From DAOVRD01 sp964521715 (GTDB lineage: Bacteria > Planctomycetota > Brocadiia > SM23-32), in contig CAZFSS010000005.1 in assembly GCA_964521715.1 (NCBI GenBank), positions 62,001 to 126,000 of the forward strand: a stretch of DNA of 64,000 bases. Reading direction: 5' to 3'. The translations under genes were made by a program, and so were the position numbers. This document shows, piece by piece, positions 58,706 to 64,000 of the stretch. The stretch's first letter is position 1. Every line of letters begins with the position of its first letter. Below the pieces are notes generated by a model. It had not been told where the DNA came from. It did not search any database and saw only the letters and a list, made by a program, of their open reading frames with translations.

Positions 58706-60979
58706 TCACCAGACACGCATCTTGGACAGTTCGGATTGGAGCTTGCACAGGCGGCTGTACAGGCCGCCGGACTCCATGAGTTCCTCGTGCGTCCCAATCT
58801 CGGCCAGCTTGCCGCGTTCCAGCACGACCAGACGGCTCGCCTTGCGCAGCGTCGAGAGCCGGTGGGCGATTGCGAAGGTCGTTCGATCCCGCACGAGCCG
58901 CTCGATGGCGGTTTGTATCTGCACCTCGGTTTCGGTGTCCACGGACGCGGTCGCTTCGTCCAGGATCAGGATCCTGGGGTCCCGCAGGACGGCTCGAGCG
59001 ATCGAGATCCGCTGCCTCTCGCCGCCGGACAGCGTCTGGCCGCGCTCGCCGATGATGGTGTCATAGCCGTCGGGCAGCGCGCAGACGAAATCGTGCGCGT
59101 TGGCCGCGCGGGCCGCCTCGATGATCCGGTCCGCAGAGGCGTTCGGATCGGCGTAGGCAATGTTGGCCCACACGCTGCCGTGGAAGAGGTAGGGCTCCTG
59201 CAGCACCACGCCGATCGTCTCGCGGAATGCGCGCAGCGCGAGGTCCCGAACGTCATGGCCGTCGATGAGTATCTGGCCTTCGTCCACGTCGTAGAAGCGA
59301 GCGATCAGGTGCACCAGGGTGCTCTTGCCGGCGCCGCTGGGGCCGACCAGGCCGATCATCTCGCCCGGCTCCACCACGAAGGATACGCCGTCCAGCGCGT
59401 ACTTGCCCGGCTCGTACGAGAAACGAACGTCGCGGAACTCCACCTTGCCCTGCACGGGCTTGAGCACGATGCCGTCCTGACGTTCCAGCGGCTCCGGGTC
59501 GGAGTCCAGTATCTCGAACACTCTCTCGGCGGACGTGACGCAGTGCTGGAGCCTGTGGTTCATGTGGCCGAACTGCTGCACGGGCATGTAGAAACGCCAC
59601 AGAAAGCCGATAAACGCCATCAGGGTCCCGGGGGTGGTCGTGCCGTGGATGACCATGTAGCCGCCGACGCCGAAGATGAGGATCGAGCCCAGCGCCGTCA
59701 TGAAGCTCACGAACGGGAAGAAGCCGCACCAGAGCCTGGCGGCGCGCAGTTCCTGCTCGAATACCTCGTTGCTGTAAGCGCTGAACCGGTCCACCTCCCG
59801 TCGTTCCTGCGTGAACGACTTCACCACCCGGATGCCGGGGATCGTGTCCGCCAGGATGGAGCTCAGGCCCGCCCATCTGCGCCACAGGCTGTGGTAGACC
59901 GTGTGGATGCGCTGCCCGAAGATCCAGGTGCTCACGAAGATGATGGGCGTCGGAGCGAGGGACACCAGGAAGAGCTTCCAGTTCATGAAAAGCAGCGCGA
60001 TGGCAATGAGCAGCATCGTGGCCAGGTTGATCACGATGTCCTGGAAGCCTTCGGCGATGAAGTACTGCAGGCGGCTCAGGTCCCCCGTCACGCGCGACAT
60101 GATGTTGCCCGTCTGACGGCGGTTGTAGTAGCTGAGCCGCAGCAACTGCAGGTGGTCGTAGACCTTAATGCGCAGGTCGAGCAGCACCCGGTTGGCCAGC
60201 CACTCCATCACGTAAGATCGGAAGATGGATACGACAGCCGAAACGAGGTGAACGCCGACCAGGATCGCAATGATCACCGGGAAGAGCCACAGCTTCTTCC
60301 CCAGGAATACGTCGTCCAGCAGGAACTTGGTCAGACCCGTCGGCACAAGCGACAGCGCCGTAATGCCCAGCGTCAGCGTGAGGCCGAGGAACGCAAACCA
60401 CTTGTACGGCCCGAGGTAAGACAGGAGCCGCATGAGTATCCGGCGCCGGTCCACGCAGTAGGGGCAGGTCTCGCTCCAGCGGCTCAACGCCCTGCCGCAC
60501 TTCGAGCAGCGGTGCTCCGGCCCCCGCGGCGGAGGCGGCGGAACCTTGTCGATCGGCTTGCCCGCCTTGCGCTCCCGCACGATCTCCTTCAGACAGTGAA
60601 CGAGGTTGGAAGCTTCCTGGTGGGAGTTGAGGGAGAAGCGGGCGACCTCGTATCCCTCCTCCTGACCCGTCACGACCAACGCGCAGGAGCCCACGTACTG
60701 GCGGACCTCGGCGTCCTCGACCTCCTCCAGAGGCAGCTCGAACTCCACGCTCGCGCGCCCGTCCAGACCGTCAGGCGACAGGACAAGAAGCCGCCTGGTC
60801 GTCAGGAACGTCCACCGCTCTCCGAAGTCACCGCCGGGCGTGATGTCCGAATACAGCAGGGCGGACGTTGCCTCCCCAGCGCGAAGCGTGTCGCTCAGCC
60901 ACGCCTGGACGTCACCCGGAAGATGGTCGAGCCGCAGGTTTGTCCCGAACTCCGCGGTCTCTTGCTTGACATCGGACAT
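58706..60979 (-). CDS. ABC exporter with N-terminal PH-like and zinc-ribbon domains
   Basis: 757 residues. Residues about 1-140 form a beta-rich, PH-like or GRAM-like domain (FGERWTFLTTRRLLVLSPDG, SVEFELPLEEVEDAEV). A proline-rich hinge and a four-cysteine zinc ribbon follow (Cys158, Cys161, Cys172, Cys175 in CSKCGRALSRWSETCPYC). Then come six membrane helices and an ATP-binding domain with Walker A GPSGAGKST, Q-loop VVLQEPYLFHG, signature LSGGERQRIS, Walker B ILILDEATAS and IAHRLST. Start at ATG 60979, with GAGG upstream. Operon with DUF1854, HlyD and TolC genes gives a complete tripartite exporter. The promoter carries the shared operator. Confidence 0.92.
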   Translation of the reverse strand: MSDVKQETAEFGTNLRLDHLPGDVQAWLSDTLRAGEATSALLYSDITPGGDFGERWTFLTTRRLLVLSPDGLDGRASVEFELPLEEVEDAEVRQYVGSCALVVTGQEEGYEVARFSLNSHQEASNLVHCLKEIVRERKAGKPIDKVPPPPPRGPEHRCSKCGRALSRWSETCPYCVDRRRILMRLLSYLGPYKWFAFLGLTLTLGITALSLVPTGLTKFLLDDVFLGKKLWLFPVIIAILVGVHLVSAVVSIFRSYVMEWLANRVLLDLRIKVYDHLQLLRLSYYNRRQTGNIMSRVTGDLSRLQYFIAEGFQDIVINLATMLLIAIALLFMNWKLFLVSLAPTPIIFVSTWIFGQRIHTVYHSLWRRWAGLSSILADTIPGIRVVKSFTQERREVDRFSAYSNEVFEQELRAARLWCGFFPFVSFMTALGSILIFGVGGYMVIHGTTTPGTLMAFIGFLWRFYMPVQQFGHMNHRLQHCVTSAERVFEILDSDPEPLERQDGIVLKPVQGKVEFRDVRFSYEPGKYALDGVSFVVEPGEMIGLVGPSGAGKSTLVHLIARFYDVDEGQILIDGHDVRDLALRAFRETIGVVLQEPYLFHGSVWANIAYADPNASADRIIEAARAANAHDFVCALPDGYDTIIGERGQTLSGGERQRISIARAVLRDPRILILDEATASVDTETEVQIQTAIERLVRDRTTFAIAHRLSTLRKASRLVVLERGKLAEIGTHEELMESGGLYSRLCKLQSELSKMRVW

Positions 60980-61270
60980 TGCCGGATGCCTCAACGCAAA
61001 ACGGCAGACATCTAAGCGAGCGACTTCACACGCTCAACCGAAATCCCCTATTTTAGTGACAGCGCCGACCAGCATCAAGGTCGCCCGGCGGATCCGGACT
61101 CCCCTGCGCCGCTGACCGATAAGAGGCCCGGCCAAGCACGACGGCCCGCCAGCCGCAACAGCCGGACAGGACTCTCGCCGCCTTGCTCCGCACGAGCACC
61201 CGCCACGCGCGGAGTCACGGTGCCGTCCCGACGCCAAAGCCACAGGGCCGGCCCGCACTTCCCAGGCGCA

Positions 61271-61288
61271 GAACTGACCAGTCAGTTC
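61271..61288 (-). promoter_or_regulatory. Operator-like inverted repeat, copy 2
   Basis: Identical over all 18 bases (GAACTGACCAGTCAGTTC) to the site at 22802-22819. It lies one base downstream of the -10 box TAGAAT, so a bound repressor would cover the transcription start. The arms are 8 bases with a 2-base centre. Confidence 0.82.
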
Positions 61289-61289
61289 T

Positions 61290-61318
61290 ATTCTAGCGAC
61301 CGGAGCCGTTCCTGTCAA
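61290..61318 (-). promoter_or_regulatory. Strong sigma-70-type promoter of the tripartite exporter operon
   Basis: Minus strand: TTGACA (61313-61318), exactly 17 bases, TAGAAT (61290-61295, five of six). Together with the operator this is the clearest promoter in the window. Confidence 0.75.
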
Positions 61319-61399
61319 CGAACTCATGCGGTCGGCCCCAATCCGAACCTGCTTGGCGGGCTCTGAGCCCGCGGGCTCGCCCCAAGCGCCTCCAGCCGA

Positions 61400-61573
61400 C
61401 TACTCCACCGGCGTGAACAGGTCCTTGCCGGCGCCGCAGACCGGGCACGTCCAATCGTCCGGGACGTTGCCAAACGGTGTGCCCGCGGGCACGCCGTTCT
61501 CCGGATCGCCCAGCGCCGGCGCGTAGATGTAGCCGCATATCGTGCATTCGTAGGCTTGCATTCGATCCTGCAT
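61400..61573 (-). CDS. Rubredoxin
   Basis: 57 residues, with the whole rubredoxin pattern: YECTICGYIYAPALGDPENG then PFGNVPDDWTCPVCGAGKD. The two CxxCG loops hold the single iron. This is a small cytoplasmic electron carrier. The start is ATG 61573, with GAGGA six bases upstream; an internal ATG at 61561 would give 53 residues but has a poorly spaced site. It is a stand-alone gene between the exporter promoter and a divergent dehydrogenase gene. Confidence 0.93.
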   Translation of the reverse strand: MQDRMQAYECTICGYIYAPALGDPENGVPAGTPFGNVPDDWTCPVCGAGKDLFTPVE

Positions 61574-61752
61574 CGCCGCGTCCTCGTGCGACCCACGCGG
61601 GGATCGTCAGCGCCGTTGCGCGCAGACGATGCATGCGGAACCACACATGGTAGCGCAAACCGGCGCCGGATTCCTTCGCCATTGGCGGGAGGCGCGGCCC
61701 GGCCTCGTCGAGCAAGACCGTCAATGGCGGCCCAAAAGGCCAGAGGCCGGAC

Positions 61753-61781
61753 TTGAACCCCTCACCGCCCCGGCGTAATAT
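61753..61781 (+). promoter_or_regulatory. Promoter candidate for the dehydrogenase-epimerase pair
   Basis: TTGAAC (61753-61758), 17-base spacer and TAATAT (61776-61781), about 75 bases before the GTG at 61857. Confidence 0.4.
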
Positions 61782-61856
61782 CCTGCGGACCGGGCGGCAA
61801 TCACTCGGCTTCGCGCCAACGCCGCCGGCGGCCGTCCTATGAGAAAGGGGTCGCCC

Positions 61857-62861
61857 GTGGGCGCAAGAGCCCTCGTTTGCGATCACAACCAGCAGTTCAC
61901 GCTGACGGACGTGATCCTGCCGGACCCTGGGGATAACGACGTCCTGATAAGGGCGCTCTACAGCGGCGTGAGCGTCGGCACGGAGTTCGCCCTGATTCGG
62001 AACAAGCTCTCCTGGGGCCCTTACCCGATCTGCACCGGCTACCAGGGCGTGGGCGTCATCGAGCAGGCGGGCTCGCACGTGGCGGGCTTCGAAGCGGGCC
62101 AGACGGTCTACTACCGCCACAACCGCCGGATCCAGCTCCCGGACGGACGGCGCGTCAGCGGGGTCAGCGGCGTCCACTGCTCGCGTGCGCTCGTGGACAT
62201 GGGCGGCGATCCGCAGGTGGCCCCCCTGCCCGACGGCGTCGCCGAGGACGCCGGCAGCCTGTTCGTCATGCCGTCGGTCGGCCTGCACGGCGTGGACATG
62301 GCCAACCCCCGGACGGGCGAAGCCGTGCTCGTCTACGGGGCGGGCTTGATCGGCCTCGGCGTCGTGGCCGCCGCAAGCTACAGGGGCGCGGTCGTGATCG
62401 CCGTGGACGTGCAGCCGCGCCGGTTGGCCGCCGCGGGCGAACTGGGCGCCGATCACGTCATCGACGCCGGCCGGCAAGACGTGGGGGCGGAACTGAAGGC
62501 GGTGGCGCCACAGGGCGCGGACGTCGTCTTCGAATGCACGGGCCTGCCCGAATGCATCGACACGGCCATTGCCCTCTGCCGCGACCACGGCACGTTCGTG
62601 CTCCAGGGCAACTACGGAGCCCGGCCGATCTCCTGGCACTTCCTGCCAGCGCACGGCCGCCAGCTCAAGATGCTGTTCCCGTGCGACGACGGCGGCCCTG
62701 CGTGCCGACGCGCCGTCATGAAGAACATGGCCGCCGGCGCGCTGAAGTGGGAGGTGACCCTGACGCACCGCGTGGAGGCGGCCGACGCGGCGCGGTTCTA
62801 CGCGGATCTGAACGCGAATGAGGTGAAGGACCTCGTTGGCGCCGTCATCCATTGGTCTTGA
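61857..62861 (+). CDS. Medium-chain dehydrogenase (BchC/threonine-dehydrogenase-like), zinc ligands altered
   Basis: 334 residues from GTG 61857, which has AAAGGGG upstream; ATG 61839 gives a version six residues longer. It shows the MDR fold: SGVSVGTEFALIRNK, GYQGVGVIEQAG, the Rossmann motif VYGAGLIGLGVVAAAS and Asp in IAVDVQPRRL for NAD(H). The catalytic zinc positions normally held by Cys and His read VGTE and YQGVG, so a classical zinc site is unlikely; the wording resembles BchC-like and other non-zinc relatives. It is coupled to the next gene by a 17-base gap. Substrate probably a sugar or cyclitol. Confidence 0.82.
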   Translation: MGARALVCDHNQQFTLTDVILPDPGDNDVLIRALYSGVSVGTEFALIRNKLSWGPYPICTGYQGVGVIEQAGSHVAGFEAGQTVYYRHNRRIQLPDGRRVSGVSGVHCSRALVDMGGDPQVAPLPDGVAEDAGSLFVMPSVGLHGVDMANPRTGEAVLVYGAGLIGLGVVAAASYRGAVVIAVDVQPRRLAAAGELGADHVIDAGRQDVGAELKAVAPQGADVVFECTGLPECIDTAIALCRDHGTFVLQGNYGARPISWHFLPAHGRQLKMLFPCDDGGPACRRAVMKNMAAGALKWEVTLTHRVEAADAARFYADLNANEVKDLVGAVIHWS

Positions 62862-62878
62862 ATTGGAGAAGGCCCGAA

Positions 62879-63718
62879 ATGAGTCGGATACTGCTAACCG
62901 GAGCAAGCGGCTTCATCGGGGGAGCGCTGGCTGGCTCGCTGGCGGCCGGACACGAGCTGACCAGCATCGGCCGCCGCCGGCCGGACGCGGACGTGCCGTT
63001 TGTGCGGGGCCTGTTCTCATCCTTTGAGGATCTCCGACGCCTGGACTCCTGCCACTTCGACGTGGCGATCCACCTGGCGGCCGTAACCGGCGGCTGCAGC
63101 GAACGGGACGGCATGCTGGTCAACGTCGAAGGGACGCGGTGCCTGATGCGCTACCTGATCGACCGCGGATGCCTCAAGTTCGTCCTGGCCAGCTCCATAG
63201 CGGCAGTCGGAATGCAGAGCGTGAAGTTCCGCCCGCTCCATATGCCCATCCCCGACGAGCACCCCTGCCTCGATCGCGACGGCTACGGGTTCAGCAAGTT
63301 CATGATGGAGGAAGTCACGAAGTACTACTGGCGCCAGAACGACGAGATCGACGTCATCAACCTGCGGCTGGCCACGATCCTGCCCGATGACGCGCCCAGG
63401 CGCCCGTACGAGGCGGGGCCGATCCCCGAATGGTCGTTCGGCAGGATCACCGTCATGTACCTGAGCGACTGCCTCAAGGCGCTCACCCTCGCCGCCGAGG
63501 CGCCCCATAAGCGCGGCGTGCGCATCATGAACGCCACGGCGCCGGTGGCGAACGTGGCCGACACGATCCCCCACGTCATGCGCACGTGGTACCCCGACGC
63601 CAACCTCGACCTCAGCCATTACGAGCGCCCCGGACACGAGCGGGACTCGGCGTTCGACGTCCGCCGCATCGAGGCGGAGCTCGGCTTCGTGGCGGCGCGC
63701 AACCCCCTGGAGCCCTGA
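62879..63718 (+). CDS. NAD-dependent epimerase/dehydratase (extended SDR)
   Basis: 279 residues with the extended-SDR glycine motif MSRILLTGASGFIGGALAG, VAIHLAAVTGG, FVLASSIAAV (Ser) and the YxxxK active-site motif as DGYGFSKFMMEE. It acts on a nucleotide sugar or related metabolite. Start at ATG 62879, where GGAGAAGG lies upstream. The pair with the dehydrogenase suggests successive oxidation and epimerisation of one substrate. There is an 'ARNPLEP' end with no extension. Confidence 0.87.
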   Translation: MSRILLTGASGFIGGALAGSLAAGHELTSIGRRRPDADVPFVRGLFSSFEDLRRLDSCHFDVAIHLAAVTGGCSERDGMLVNVEGTRCLMRYLIDRGCLKFVLASSIAAVGMQSVKFRPLHMPIPDEHPCLDRDGYGFSKFMMEEVTKYYWRQNDEIDVINLRLATILPDDAPRRPYEAGPIPEWSFGRITVMYLSDCLKALTLAAEAPHKRGVRIMNATAPVANVADTIPHVMRTWYPDANLDLSHYERPGHERDSAFDVRRIEAELGFVAARNPLEP

Positions 63719-63737
63719 GCCGCGCCGCCCGCCCCCG

Positions 63738-64000
63738 TCACTCCTTCCCGATGCGCAGCAGCCTGAGGCCGTTGAAGGTCACCAGCAACGAGGCCCCCGT
63801 GTCCGCGGCGATCGCCATCCACAGGGTCGCCACGCCGAGCAGGGCAAGGACGATGAAAGCGGCCTTCAGGCCGAGGGCGAACGCGACGTTCTGCTTGATG
63901 GTCGCCAGGGCGCGCCGAGAATGGCGGATCAGCCACGGGAGCTTCGGCAGCTCGTCGGACATGAGCGTTATGTCGGCCGCCTCGATGGCGGCGTCGCTGC
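63738..64000 (-). CDS. Heavy-metal P-type ATPase, C-terminal end (partial)
   Basis: Only the last 87 residues are in the window; the frame is open at the right edge. They begin SDAAIEAADITLMSDE, the conserved hinge of P1B ATPases, and continue with the last two membrane helices (VAFALGLKAAFIVLALLGVA, LWMAIAADTGASLLVTFNGL) and the end RLLRIGKE. The NxLRLLR tail is typical of the ZntA/CadA group, which exports zinc, cadmium or lead; the metal site itself lies outside the window. Confidence 0.88.
   Translation of the reverse strand, partial: SDAAIEAADITLMSDELPKLPWLIRHSRRALATIKQNVAFALGLKAAFIVLALLGVATLWMAIAADTGASLLVTFNGLRLLRIGKE

Larger units (their letters stand above)
60980..61399. other. Leader and control region of the tripartite exporter operon
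   Basis: 420 bases without a gene. Contains the promoter (61290-61318) and operator-like repeat (61271-61288), giving a leader of about 300 bases before ATG 60979. A weaker TTGAGC-N17-TAGATG pair nearer the gene (61009-61037, minus strand) is a possible second promoter. No riboswitch class was recognised in the leader. Confidence 0.5.

Noticed and set aside
1..64000. CRISPR arrays, rRNA genes, riboswitches, replication origins, integrases or transposase genes.
   Set aside because: No regularly spaced repeats, rRNA motifs, known aptamer cores or recombinase motifs were found on reading both strands.

Overview
The window is a GC-rich stretch (roughly two-thirds G+C by eye) of one scaffold, most likely from an uncultured member of the Planctomycetota or a close PVC-type relative. 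The best lineage evidence is the DUF1549/DUF1553 - DUF1501 - pre-peptidase-C trio (28291-33654), together with many secreted multi-domain carbohydrate proteins, DUF4091, uroporphyrinogen-decarboxylase-like and Gfo/Idh/MocA enzymes. The run of exactly 100 N at 9194-9293 marks a draft or metagenome-derived scaffold. No rRNA, CRISPR array or replication origin was seen; there is one tRNA gene.

Layout. (1) 1-6870: small-molecule metabolism. A plus-strand operon (DUF3830, phosphotriesterase-like hydrolase, DegT aminotransferase, Gfo/Idh oxidoreductase) converges on a minus-strand group (nitrilase-type amidase, TIM-barrel sugar isomerase, cupin phosphoglucose isomerase). A 166-bp MITE-like element lies between them. 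(2) 7010-18335: one minus-strand type II secretion operon in the order gspE-F-G-H-I-J-K-L-M-(C-like)-D, with genes mostly overlapping by 1-4 bases. Upstream on the same strand are an ECF sigma factor, its zinc-finger anti-sigma factor and two small Spy/CpxP-like periplasmic proteins (18406-20818). (3) 20947-25673: an MsbA-type ABC exporter, a broken MATE gene, a ferric-reductase-like flavoprotein and a small lipoprotein. (4) 25753-33654: a transglutaminase-like secreted protein and the planctomycete DUF1549/DUF1501/PPC trio. (5) 33713-38530: a patchy region around tRNA-Arg(CCT). It holds a PD-(D/E)XK-like gene translationally coupled to the stump of a DUF1156 methylase, a GH20-like enzyme, the tail of a second DNA methylase and a GNAT acetyltransferase. 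I read it as the scar of a mobile or defence island. (6) 38772-46240: a six-gene minus-strand glycan operon (sialic-acid-lyase-like, parallel beta-helix, UroD-like, GH20-like, two beta-propellers). (7) 46413-54568: YIP1 and DUF2752 membrane proteins, an APH-type kinase, a 1,204-residue DUF4091 protein, a GH62-like arabinofuranosidase and a second UroD-like protein. (8) 54645-60979: a tripartite exporter operon (ABC with N-terminal PH-like and zinc-ribbon domains, DUF1854, HlyD, TolC). (9) 61400-64000: rubredoxin, a BchC-like dehydrogenase, an NAD-dependent epimerase and the C-terminus of a heavy-metal P-type ATPase.

How the parts work together. The two ABC exporter loci, 38 kb apart, carry the same 18-bp inverted repeat (GAACTGAC-CA-GTCAGTTC). 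In both it sits one base downstream of the -10 box of a TTGACA-N17 promoter, so one repressor (TetR-type by the look of the site) probably controls both; its gene is not in the window. The type II secretion operon and the several proteins with signal peptides (GH20-like, GH62-like, DUF4091, beta-helix, DUF1501 families) fit a bacterium living on complex polysaccharides. Collapsing an exact 55-bp duplication on either side of the N gap restores the gspD frame, so that break is an assembly artefact.
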